Shown here: in pieces, positions 1-6,113 of the stretch
Numbering within the stretch: position 1 is the first letter of the stretch
How the letters are laid out: every line of letters starts with the position of its first letter
Assembly (NCBI GenBank): GCA_012036325.1
Contig: JAAUPC010000221.1
Span: forward strand, 1 to 6,117
Length of the DNA: 6,117 nucleotides
Direction of reading: 5' to 3'
From: Paracoccaceae bacterium
Lineage (GTDB): Bacteria; Pseudomonadota; Alphaproteobacteria; Rhodobacterales; Rhodobacteraceae
Translations under genes and position numbers: made by a program
The notes under the pieces: model-generated
Databases searched by the model: none
What the model was told of the DNA's origin: nothing
What the model saw: the letters and a program-made list of their open reading frames with translations, nothing else

Positions 1-1
1 T

Positions 2-194
2 GGCCGTCCCTACCGGGTGCTGGCCGAGGAACAGCTTGGCTATCTTCTGATCGAAGAAGGCAAGACGGACGACGCGATCTCCGCGCTTTCGACACTGATG
101 CAGGACCAAGAGGCCTCGGGCGCGCTTCGCGGGCGGCTTGGGCAAGTGGTGACAGCGCTGGGCCGGCACCCCGCCCGACCTCTCGGGCGGCTGA
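2..194 (+). CDS. TPR-repeat protein, 3' end only, with an apparent frameshift
   Basis: This is the C-terminal end of a tetratricopeptide-type protein that usually lies just upstream of bamB in Rhodobacteraceae; its 5' part is outside the window. Reading from base 2 gives GRPYRVLAEEQLGYLLIEEG and then a second amphipathic helix pair rich in Ala, Leu and Glu, typical of a TPR tail. The frame is open as far as a Leu-Gly at 158-163, where family members usually end with a short GGTPP-like tail. That tail (GTPPDLSGG and a TGA at 192-194) is present, but one base out of frame, with the extra C at 163/164. Without this shift the frame runs straight into bamB and makes a false fusion. By family it is expected to be a membrane-anchored periplasmic scaffold protein, but the anchor is not in view. 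Family assignment rests on a short tail plus gene order. Confidence 0.6.
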
Positions 195-238
195 GGCAGG
201 TGATGGGTGCAGCGGACAGATCCTTTCAGGTGGCAGGC

Positions 239-1630
239 ATGACGATCAAGCTGATGACCGGCGTAGGCATTCTCGCGCTTCTGGCAGCTTGTGCCGAGAG
301 AGAGCCGATCCTGCAGGGCGAACGTTTCCCGATCCGCGCGTCCTTGGAGGACAGCGTTCCGGTCGAAGGCAAGCCCGCACCGACAGCGCCGCCCGCAGCC
401 GAAAACCAAAGCCAGCCGATCTCGCTGCCTGCCACGACGAACAGCGATTGGACCCATCGCGCCGGAAACGCGCGCCACCTGATGCCGCATGCCGCCCTCA
501 GCCCCGCGCCCGCCCGGGTGTGGAGCGCGAATATCGGCTCGGGCAGCAGCCGCAAGAACCGCATCGCCGCTGCGCCTATCGTATCGGGCGGGCGCGTTTT
601 CACGGTGGACGCCGGGACGCTCGTCACCGCTACCTCCACCGCCGGACAGACCCTGTGGTCCGCCGACCTGACGCCCGCTTTTGACGCGGGCGGAGGTGTA
701 TCCGGCGGCGGTCTGGCCACATCCGGGAACAGCCTTTTCGTCACCACCGGTTATGGTGAGGTCGTGGCGCTTGACGCAACCTCCGGCCAGGTCCTTTGGC
801 GTCAGCGGGTCGACGCCCCGGTATCGGGCGCACCGGCCACCGATGGCGAGGCGGTCTATGTCAGCGGGCGCGACGGGTCGGCCTGGGCGATTGCGGCCGC
901 GACCGGCAAGGTGATCTGGCAGGTTCCGGGCACCCCCGGCACAAGCGGTTATGTGGGCACGGCAGCCCCCAGCGTGGGTGACCGCGCGGTGATCTTCCCG
1001 ACCAGCGCAGGCGACCTGATGGCCGTCCTCAAGCTGGGCGGCGGCACCAAGATCTGGCAGGCCTCCTTGGCGGGCAAGCGTCTGGGCCGCGCCTATGCGT
1101 TCACCTCAGACGTCACGGGCGACGCGGTGATCGACGGCAAGGTGCTTTACGCAGGTTCCGCCGCCGGGCGGACCGTGGCCATGTCGGCCTCTTCGGGTGA
1201 CCGCATCTGGTCTGCCGGCGAAGGTGCGCTTGGCCCGGTTGCCCTGGCCGGTGGGTCGATCTTCCTGGTGAACGATCAGGCGGAACTGGTGCGGCTCGAT
1301 GCCGAAACCGGTGCCGTAATCTGGGCGGTTGAGATGCCCTACTTCACCAATGACAAGATCAAGCGCCGCAAAGGGATTTACGCCCATTACGGGCCGGTTC
1401 TGGCCGGTGGGCGGATCATGGTGGTGTCCTCGGACGGTCTCTTGCGCGCCTTTGATCCGGTGGATGGCACCCTGACCCACAGCACCGAAATCCCCGGCGG
1501 GCCGCGACCCAGCCAGCGGTGGCGGGCGGTGTCCTTTACGTCGTGGGCGGCAACGGGCAACTTCACGCTTTCCGCTAGGGCGCTTCCCGTGTATGGCAGC
1601 CCCTTCGCCATTGCCGGAACTAAGACATGA
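239..1630 (+). CDS. bamB: Outer membrane protein assembly factor BamB (PQQ-like beta-propeller lipoprotein), frameshifted near its end
   Basis: BamB is a periplasmic lipoprotein of the BAM complex, which folds beta-barrel proteins into the outer membrane. The ATG at 239 is chosen because AGGTGG lies at 228-233, five bases upstream, and because it opens a lipoprotein signal: MTIKLM, a hydrophobic stretch, then the lipobox LLAAC with the lipidated Cys at residue 18. A Pro/Ala-rich linker follows, then repeated propeller blades with the PQQ-type signature, such as ALDATSGQVLWRQ, AIAAATGKVIWQV and RLDAETGAVIWAV. Near 1500 the frame slips. One missing base after 1500 would restore the final blade (ATQPAVAGGVLYVVGGNGQL, then HAFR) and a TAG at 1576-1578, giving 446 residues. 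As written, the frame ends in unrelated residues and runs to 1630, four bases into der. It sits between the TPR gene and der, the usual alphaproteobacterial arrangement. PQQ-dependent enzymes are excluded by the lipobox and the absence of a dehydrogenase core. Confidence 0.88.
   Translation: MTIKLMTGVGILALLAACAEREPILQGERFPIRASLEDSVPVEGKPAPTAPPAAENQSQPISLPATTNSDWTHRAGNARHLMPHAALSPAPARVWSANIGSGSSRKNRIAAAPIVSGGRVFTVDAGTLVTATSTAGQTLWSADLTPAFDAGGGVSGGGLATSGNSLFVTTGYGEVVALDATSGQVLWRQRVDAPVSGAPATDGEAVYVSGRDGSAWAIAAATGKVIWQVPGTPGTSGYVGTAAPSVGDRAVIFPTSAGDLMAVLKLGGGTKIWQASLAGKRLGRAYAFTSDVTGDAVIDGKVLYAGSAAGRTVAMSASSGDRIWSAGEGALGPVALAGGSIFLVNDQAELVRLDAETGAVIWAVEMPYFTNDKIKRRKGIYAHYGPVLAGGRIMVVSSDGLLRAFDPVDGTLTHSTEIPGGPRPSQRWRAVSFTSWAATGNFTLSARALPVYGSPFAIAGTKT
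1616..1619 (+). promoter_or_regulatory. Ribosome binding site of der
   Basis: GGAA lies seven bases before the ATG at 1627 and supports that start. The 48 bases between the restored bamB stop (1578) and this ATG show no obvious hairpin or promoter, which agrees with co-transcription from upstream. Confidence 0.45.
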
Positions 1631-3108
1631 GCTTTACCCTCGCCATCGTGGGCCGCCCCAATGTGGGCAAGTCGACCCTCTTCAACCGCCTTGTCGGGCG
1701 CAAGCTTGCGCTGGTCGATGACCAGCCCGGCGTGACCCGCGACCTGCGCGAAGGCGATGCGAAACTGTTCGACATGCGCTTTACCGTGATCGATACGGCG
1801 GGGCTTGAAGAAGTCACCGATGACAGCCTTCAGGGGCGCATGCGCCGCCTGACCGAACGCGCGGTGGAAATGGCCGATGCCTGTCTTTTCGTCATCGACG
1901 GCCGCGCGGGCGTGACCCCGACCGATGAGGTTTTTGCCGAAATCCTGCGCAAGAAGAACGCCCGCGTGTTCCTTGCGGTGAACAAGGCCGAAGGCAAGGC
2001 GGGCGATAGCGGCGCGCTAGAGGCTTACAGCTTGGGCCTCGGCGATCCGATCCGCATCTCTGCCGAACATGGCGAAGGCATGGATGACCTTTACCGTGAG
2101 CTTAAGCCCCTCGAAGGCGAATTCGCCGAGCGTGAGGCCGAGAACTCGCCCGAAGTCGACATCGACCTGAGTGAGGAAGAGGCGGAACTGGACGCGGATG
2201 AAACCGCCCACCACCCGACCGCGAAGAAACCGCTGCAGATCGCAGTAATCGGCCGTCCGAACGCCGGAAAATCCACCCTTATCAACAAGATCCTGGGCTA
2301 TGACCGTCTGCTGACGGGGCCAGAGGCCGGGATCACCCGCGATGCGATTTCCGTCCGCGCTGACTGGCAGGGCACCCCGATCCGCATCTTTGACACCGCA
2401 GGCATGCGCAAGAAGGCCCGCATCACCGAGAAGCTGGAAAAACTCAGCGTCTCGGACGGCATCCGCGCCGTGCGCTTTGCGGAAGTGGTCGTCGTCCTCC
2501 TCGACGTCGAAATTCCCTTCGAAGTGCAGGACCTGCGCATCGCCGACTTCGCCGAAACCGAAGGCCGGGCGGTGGTGGTTGCGGTGAACAAATGGGACCT
2601 TGAAGACGAAAAGCAGGGCAAGCTGGCCGAGTTGAAAGAGATGTTTGACCGTCTCCTCCCCCAATTGCGCGGCGCGCCTCTGGTCACCGTGTCCGCCAAG
2701 ACCGGCCGGGGCCTTGACCGCCTGCATGACGCGATCCGCAAAGCGCATGACGTCTGGAACTGCCGCATCCCGACCGCGCGGTTGAACACCTGGCTCGGGG
2801 CGATGACCGAAGCGCACCCGCCACCGGCCCCCGGCGGCCACCGGATCAAGCTACGCTACATGACCCAAGCCAAAACCCGTCCGCCGGGCTTTGTCATCAT
2901 GTGTTCCCGCCCTGATGAGCTTGCCGACAGCTACAAACGCTATCTCGTCAATGGCTTGCGCGAACATTTCGACATGCCGGGCACGCCGATCCGCCTCTTC
3001 TTCCGCAGCCAGTCGACGAAGAACCCGTTCAAGGACCAGAAGTTCCACACGCCCAGCCGCCTGCGCAAGCACATGGACGGCAAGGCCGGGATCAGCCCGA
3101 AGCGCTAG
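1627..3108 (+). CDS. der: Ribosome biogenesis GTPase Der (EngA)
   Basis: Der is an essential GTPase with two GTP-binding domains in tandem that acts in maturation of the 50S ribosomal subunit. The 493-residue product matches the family's usual length (about 490). Domain 1 has the P-loop GRPNVGKST at residues 9-17, the switch PGVTRD at 34-39, DTAG at 56-59 and NKAE at 119-122. An acidic linker (about 165-200) leads to domain 2, with GRPNAGKST at 209-217, DTAG at 256-259 and NKWD at 321-324. The C-terminal KH-like domain (about 375-475) contains GFVIMCSRPDELADSYKRYL and the conserved end IRLFFRSQSTKNPF. The first G4 motif is NKAE rather than NKxD, which I recall as common in alphaproteobacterial Der and do not regard as damage. 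The gene is intact, unlike its upstream neighbours. Its stop codon overlaps that of the convergent gene on the minus strand. Confidence 0.97.
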   Translation: MSFTLAIVGRPNVGKSTLFNRLVGRKLALVDDQPGVTRDLREGDAKLFDMRFTVIDTAGLEEVTDDSLQGRMRRLTERAVEMADACLFVIDGRAGVTPTDEVFAEILRKKNARVFLAVNKAEGKAGDSGALEAYSLGLGDPIRISAEHGEGMDDLYRELKPLEGEFAEREAENSPEVDIDLSEEEAELDADETAHHPTAKKPLQIAVIGRPNAGKSTLINKILGYDRLLTGPEAGITRDAISVRADWQGTPIRIFDTAGMRKKARITEKLEKLSVSDGIRAVRFAEVVVVLLDVEIPFEVQDLRIADFAETEGRAVVVAVNKWDLEDEKQGKLAELKEMFDRLLPQLRGAPLVTVSAKTGRGLDRLHDAIRKAHDVWNCRIPTARLNTWLGAMTEAHPPPAPGGHRIKLRYMTQAKTRPPGFVIMCSRPDELADSYKRYLVNGLREHFDMPGTPIRLFFRSQSTKNPFKDQKFHTPSRLRKHMDGKAGISPKR

Positions 3109-3806
3109 GCTTTGCGGCTGGTCCACAAGGTTGCGGCCATCACGGCAATGCCAGAGGCCGCCAGCACCGCCACGGTCAGGTTGGCACTGGCATTGGCCAC
3201 GATCACGCCGATCAACGCCCAGATCACCGTCAACCCATAGACCGGCATCTGCGGGCGTCGCATTTGCACAGTCACCGCAATCCCAAGCACCAGCGCCAGC
3301 ATTGCCGCGGCCGAGGCGGTGTCGCTCAGCCAGCCATAGCCCGCAATGAACACGCCGGTTGAAACAGCCGAGGCTGCCGACAGCCAGCCCGCAAAGATCG
3401 CCGTCGGGCCGGACAGCATCCAGCGGTCCACGCCCGGATCAGCGCGCAGGAAGGCCAGGATTGCCCCCGCCGCCATGATCCAGATGGTCAGCGTCCCCCA
3501 GACCGCACTATGCCCGGCAATCCAAAGCCAGACCGCACCCACGCCGACAGCCACCGTCAAGGGTAGCCGCACCACGTCCCAGGCGGGGTTTTCAGCCCGC
3601 TTCCAAAGCCCGTAACCCGCATGAGCGATCAGCCAAAGGTAGATCACACTCCAGATCGCAAAGGCATAGCCTGCGGGCTGGATCGACGGGCGCTCGATCT
3701 GCACCGGGAAGAGAGTCGGGTCATAGCCGGTGAAGGGCGGGGTTATGAACGGGGCGATGCCAAAGGCAAGCGTGGCGATCAGCAGGATCAGCGCATTTCT
3801 TTTCAT
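3105..3806 (-). CDS. Tryptophan-rich multipass membrane protein, TspO/MBR-like
   Basis: The 233-residue product is a very hydrophobic inner-membrane protein with roughly seven to eight membrane segments and many Trp residues. An N-terminal segment (RNALILLIATLAFGIAPFI) is followed by GYAFAIWSVIYLWLIAHAGY, which resembles the second helix of TspO/MBR proteins (Pro/Gly-Phe-x-x-x-Trp). Later segments include VWLWIAGHSAVWGTLTIWIM and a Gly/Ala-rich helix ending GYGW. TspO proteins bind tetrapyrroles and related ligands, and in Rhodobacter TspO affects photosynthesis gene expression. This protein is longer than classical TspO (about 160 residues), so it is a related but distinct group and its ligand is unknown. 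Of the tandem ATGs at 3809 and 3806, the second has the better spacing (five bases) from GAGAG at 3812-3816. An in-frame extension up to 3956 lies inside serS and has no membrane or family character. The gene follows serS by 29 bases, so it is probably co-transcribed with it. Confidence 0.65.
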   Translation of the reverse strand: MKRNALILLIATLAFGIAPFITPPFTGYDPTLFPVQIERPSIQPAGYAFAIWSVIYLWLIAHAGYGLWKRAENPAWDVVRLPLTVAVGVGAVWLWIAGHSAVWGTLTIWIMAAGAILAFLRADPGVDRWMLSGPTAIFAGWLSAASAVSTGVFIAGYGWLSDTASAAAMLALVLGIAVTVQMRRPQMPVYGLTVIWALIGVIVANASANLTVAVLAASGIAVMAATLWTSRKA

Positions 3807-3835
3807 CATCACTCTCTTACGCGCGCGCTCTCGGA

Positions 3836-4957
3836 TCAGACCAGTTGACCCTCCGCCGTGATCCGCGATTTTCCACCCAGCCAAGGCACCAATGCCTCGG
3901 GCAAGGTGACCGACCCATCCGCTTGCTGCCCATTTTCCAGAACCGCAATCAGACAACGCCCGACAGCCAGTCCGGATCCATTGAGCGTCGCCAAAAATTC
4001 CGGCTTGCCGCCCGGGGCGCGGTAGCGTGCGTTCATCCGCCGGGCCTGGAACTGTCCGCAGGTGGAGACGGAGCTGATTTCACGGTAGGTATTCTGCCCC
4101 GGCAGCCAGACCTCAAGGTCATGCGTCTTCTGCGCCCCGAACCCCATGTCGCCGGTGCACAGAACGATGGTACGGTAGGGCAGGCCCAGCCGCTCCAGCA
4201 CCGCCTCGGCGCATTTGGTCATGCGCTCATGTTCGGCCAGGGCGGTTTCAGGGGTGCAGATCGTCACCATCTCCACCTTCTCGAACTGGTGCTGGCGCAG
4301 CATGCCAGAGGTGTCCTTGCCCGCCGACCCCGCCTCGGACCGGAAGCAATGGGTATGCGCGGTCAGGCGCAGGGGCAGGGCGGCCTCATCCAGGATGTCG
4401 CCTGCAACCGAGTTGGTGAGGGTGACCTCGGAGGTCGGGATCAGCCACCAGCCATTGGTCGTCTGATAGCTGTCCTCGGCGAATTTCGGCAACTGGTTGG
4501 TGCCGAACATCGCCTCTTCCTTGACCAGAACCGGGGTCCAGGTTTCTGCAAGCCCGTGTTCAGACGTGTGCAGGTCCAGCATGAATTGCGCCAAGGCCCG
4601 GTGGACGCGTGCCACCGCGCCCCGCAGGACAACAAAGCGGCTGCCGGAAAGTTTGGCCGCTGTCTGGAAATCAAGGCCATCCTTGGCGGCCGGAATATCG
4701 AAATGCTCCAAGGGCTTGAAGTCCAGCACCGGGGGCGTGCCCCAGCGGCGGATTTCCACGTTTCCGGTTTCATCCGGGCCTTCGGGCACATCGTCCAAGG
4801 GCAAGTTCGCGATCCGCGAAAGCGCATCGCGCAAGCGGGCGTCTTCGGCGTCGGCTTCTTCGCTCAAGCGCGCGCCTTCGGCTTTCTTTTCCGCCACCAG
4901 CGCGCGCAGGCGTTCAAACTCGGCGTTATCCCCCCGCGCCTTGGCCGCGCCCACGTC
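3836..4957 (-). CDS. serS: Seryl-tRNA synthetase, 5'-truncated by a junction
   Basis: SerRS charges tRNA-Ser with serine through a seryl-adenylate; it is a cytosolic class II synthetase and essential. Recognisable sequence starts at about 4957 with DVGAAKARGD, the second half of the N-terminal coiled-coil arm that grips the tRNA long arm. It runs about 373 residues to the TGA at 3836-3838. The class II core is complete. It has IPTSEV (the TSE serine-binding loop), motif 2 from FRSEAG to GMLRQHQFEKVE with both conserved Arg positions, and motif 3 NGSGLAVGR followed by the usual LIAVLENGQQ. Family members have about 430 residues, so roughly 57 N-terminal residues and the start codon are missing. 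Upstream of 4957 the same frame stays open to an ATG at 5074, but those 39 or so residues (MPKGRRSRSF and onward) are Arg/Ser-rich out-of-frame translation of other gene pieces. The native start and promoter are therefore absent. Confidence 0.93.
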   Translation of the reverse strand, partial: DVGAAKARGDNAEFERLRALVAEKKAEGARLSEEADAEDARLRDALSRIANLPLDDVPEGPDETGNVEIRRWGTPPVLDFKPLEHFDIPAAKDGLDFQTAAKLSGSRFVVLRGAVARVHRALAQFMLDLHTSEHGLAETWTPVLVKEEAMFGTNQLPKFAEDSYQTTNGWWLIPTSEVTLTNSVAGDILDEAALPLRLTAHTHCFRSEAGSAGKDTSGMLRQHQFEKVEMVTICTPETALAEHERMTKCAEAVLERLGLPYRTIVLCTGDMGFGAQKTHDLEVWLPGQNTYREISSVSTCGQFQARRMNARYRAPGGKPEFLATLNGSGLAVGRCLIAVLENGQQADGSVTLPEALVPWLGGKSRITAEGQLV

Positions 4958-4958
4958 C

Positions 4959-5000
4959 CCAGAAGTACAGACCCGGCCCGGCCTCGGTGATGGCCAGATC
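4959..5000 (-). other. Unassigned piece between degP and serS fragments, weakly thrS-like
   Basis: The frame that follows the degP piece continues as SDLAITEAGPGLYFWG, which does not fit DegP, where a Ser/Gly-rich lead into SLGSGFV is expected. The acidic-x-Gly-Pro-Gly-x-x-Phe-Trp pattern recalls the threonyl-tRNA synthetase segment DLF..EE.PG..FW. With only about 14 residues this is a suggestion and may be chance. The stretch stops where serS sequence begins. Confidence 0.2.
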
Positions 5001-5160
5001 GGATGGCTCGCCCTGACCGCGGCGGTTCTTGAAGAACTCCTCGAAAAACTCCTCGAACGGCGACCCTTCGGCACCGCGGCAACGGCACGCCTTCCGCCCC
5101 TTTGACCGTCTGCGACGTCGAGATGTTGACCACCGCATCCAGAACCTGCTCGACGAGACG
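5001..5160 (-). pseudogene. DegP/DegQ (HtrA) periplasmic serine protease, N-terminal fragment with frame breaks
   Basis: HtrA-type proteases degrade misfolded periplasmic proteins. The fragment reads RLVEQVLDAVVNISTSQTV and then KGAEGVPLP, the N-terminal entry to the protease domain. It continues in another frame with EGSPFEEFFEEFFKNRRGQG, the acidic/aromatic loop found in alphaproteobacterial DegP. Two single-base deletions, near 5078 and 5070, both after a CC, would join these as VPLPAVPEGSPFEEFF. The catalytic His, Asp and Ser lie further downstream and are absent, as is the signal peptide. The piece is about 53 residues of a protein that is usually near 470-500. It is bounded by sdhC sequence (with a short unassigned stretch between) on one side and by an unassigned stretch, then serS, on the other, so it cannot be expressed as a protease here. 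Confidence 0.75.
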
Positions 5161-5193
5161 CCCGAGCTCTTCAACCAGAACGTCCTCGATTTC

Positions 5194-5400
5194 CTAGAAT
5201 GTCAGCCAGTATCCAAGCGTCAGCAAAACGGTCAGGACGATGACCGCCCATGCCGATGCATTTGCCTGCGTTTTTTCGAAGCCGTAGCCCGCGTCCCAGA
5301 ACAGGTGCCGGATGCCGTTGAAGAGGTGATAGTAGAACGCCGCCGACCAGCCGATCAGCAGCAGCACGCCGAACCAGCCGGTCAGGAACGCGCGCGCGGC
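5194..5400 (-). pseudogene. sdhC: Succinate dehydrogenase cytochrome b556 subunit (SdhC), C-terminal fragment
   Basis: SdhC is one of the two membrane anchors of complex II; it binds heme b and ubiquinone. The fragment starts near ARAFLTGWFGVLLLIGWSAA and contains FYYHLFNGIRHLFWDAGYGF, the family signature in which the His of YHLFNGIRH belongs to the heme/quinone region. It ends with a final membrane helix (WAVIVLTVLLTLGYWL) and a TAG at 5194-5196. The distance from the signature to the stop is normal, so this may be the real 3' end. The first half, including the conserved RPLSPHL start and helix I, is missing. Codon third positions near 5210-5280 are less GC-rich than in the serS region. No sdhD, sdhA or sdhB sequence is nearby. 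The frame upstream stays open into the beta-lactamase piece, which is a false fusion. Confidence 0.8.
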
Positions 5401-5472
5401 GCACATCCGCCGGCCGTCCTTGGTGAAGTACACGACGGCGCGCCAGATCTCCTGCTGGTGCGCGTCGAGCGG

Positions 5473-5640
5473 CATGCGCCGATGGTCGTAGACCCCCTTC
5501 CAGAGCAGCATCTGCGCGAACTTCGCGTAGTCTTCGGCCGTCGCCACGAGCCCGCCGCCCCCCGAGAAGTACACCTTGCTCTGCATCCGATTCGGGTTGG
5601 AGTCCCTCTGCGCCCGTCCGACGGGATCGAGCAGGTACGC
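5473..5640 (-). pseudogene. Serine hydrolase of the beta-lactamase (class C-like/esterase) family, internal fragment
   Basis: About 55 residues read AYLLDPVGRA and then VYFSGGGGLVATAEDYAKFA, followed by QMLLWKGVYD. The phrase SGGGGLVSTAxDYxRFxQMLLNGGxxDG is typical of the beta-lactamase-related serine hydrolase family (penicillin-binding-protein and esterase EstB types), which act mostly in the periplasm or outside the cell on esters or peptides. The nucleophile motif SxxK and the YxN motif lie upstream in such proteins and are not present here. The piece ends at about GVYDHRRM; the next 25 or so residues before sdhC are unrecognised. It is not evidence of antibiotic resistance. Confidence 0.6.
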
Positions 5641-5649
5641 CGTCACCAG

Positions 5650-5742
5650 TCGCGGCTCGAGCGCCGCATCCGCGCGTTTGATCCTTGGCCCGGGACCTTT
5701 GTGTCGTGGTCTGGTCAAGCGCTCCGGGTGCTCGCGGCGGAG
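5650..5742 (+). pseudogene. fmt: Methionyl-tRNA formyltransferase (Fmt), short internal fragment
   Basis: On the plus strand, 31 residues read SRLERRIRAFDPWPGTFVSW and then SGQALRVLAAE. The core RAFDPWPGTF matches the conserved IRAFNPWPGA signature at the start of the C-terminal tRNA-binding domain of Fmt, which formylates initiator Met-tRNA. The following strand (QALRVLAAE) also fits the family (LKVxxAE). The N-terminal formyltransferase domain and the remainder of the C-terminal domain are absent, and the residues after 5742 no longer match. It runs opposite to the adjacent fragments, so it is an independent piece. Confidence 0.7.
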
Positions 5743-5833
5743 ACGATCCGGAGCTGCCTCGATCTTGGCGACGCCTTTTTCACGTTGGTCGCTGGCGATC
5801 AAAGCCGCGCCAGCCCGAATCTCGCGAATTCCT

Positions 5834-6046
5834 CGCGCCGAGGTTGTACTGGCGGGCCTGGTCCTGCAGCAGGAGTGTTTCGGTGCGGCGCAGGTCGACG
5901 CTGGTCTGCCAGAGCAGGTTGACGGCCAGGACCGTGGCGATCGCCACAACCAGTATCGCCGTCAGCGCCGCAATGCCTCCTTGCCGCGCCGGGGTGAGGC
6001 CCTCACTGCGGAACCTCGGATGAGGCGCTCGATCGTGCCCAGTCAT
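5834..6046 (-). CDS. gspK: Type II secretion minor pseudopilin GspK, N-terminal fragment
   Basis: GspK is the minor pseudopilin at the tip of the type II secretion pseudopilus, which drives proteins across the outer membrane. The fragment has the prepilin signature: a basic leader ending in ARQGG, then the hydrophobic helix IAALTAILVVAIATVLAVNL, followed by LWQTSVDLRRTETLLLQDQA and RQYNLGA, all characteristic of GspK. Cleavage would follow the Gly-Gly. The ATG at 6046 lies inside the gspJ end. A GTG at 6006-6004 overlapping the gspJ stop would be a more usual start, but needs a one-base frame correction before the leader. Homology ends at about 5834, leaving about 50 residues of a protein of about 300. 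A one-base shift there gives EEFARFGLARL, which might be a little more GspK. Gene order gspJ-gspK is natural, so 5834-6117 is one genuine genomic piece. Confidence 0.75.
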
Positions 6047-6113
6047 CCAGTTCCAGCGTCACCTCGATGGCGCGCGGCGAGGTGCACGCCGCGTAGGCGC
6101 TGCCATCGAGGCT
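6003..6113 (-). CDS. gspJ: Type II secretion minor pseudopilin GspJ, C-terminal end, with compensating frame errors
   Basis: GspJ is a minor pseudopilin that forms the tip complex with GspI and GspK. The fragment reads SPRAIEVTLELDDW, matching the C-terminal strand of GspJ (LPRAVEVTLELEDWG), and ends EVPQ with a TGA at 6005-6003. The seven residues between (ARSSASS) do not fit. Adding one G after 6038 and removing one C at 6018 gives WGTIERLIEVPQ and a stop, an excellent family ending. The open frame is unchanged overall because the two errors cancel. The upstream part lies beyond the window. It runs directly into gspK, as in type II secretion operons. Confidence 0.62.
   Translation of the reverse strand, partial: SLDGSAYAACTSPRAIEVTLELDDWARSSASSEVPQ

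Noticed and set aside
119..127. Der G4 motif NKAE instead of NKxD (Der residues 119-122, bases 1981-1992) as a possible loss of GTP specificity; the coordinates given for this entry are residue numbers.
   Set aside because: I recall this form as frequent in alphaproteobacterial Der, and domain 2 keeps NKWD, so it is ordinary variation.
1480..1630. Programmed frameshifting at the bamB end to couple it to der.
   Set aside because: No slippery heptamer or downstream hairpin is visible, and the zero-frame tail has no conserved character; a base error explains it better.
2017..2841. A 274-codon minus-strand open frame opposite der.
   Set aside because: It is a shadow of der; no ribosome binding site or family motif is visible.
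3845..4990. A 381-codon plus-strand open frame opposite serS.
   Set aside because: It is a shadow of serS, whose sense strand carries all the synthetase motifs; the plus-strand product is low in recognisable structure.
5029..5922. A 297-codon plus-strand open frame.
   Set aside because: It is mostly antisense to the degP, sdhC and beta-lactamase pieces and has family similarity only in the 31-residue fmt part.
5194..5949. A 251-codon minus-strand open frame that could pass for a beta-lactamase/SdhC membrane fusion protein.
   Set aside because: It starts out of frame inside gspK, crosses the fmt piece on the other strand, and joins two unrelated incomplete domains. High GC keeps frames open by chance.
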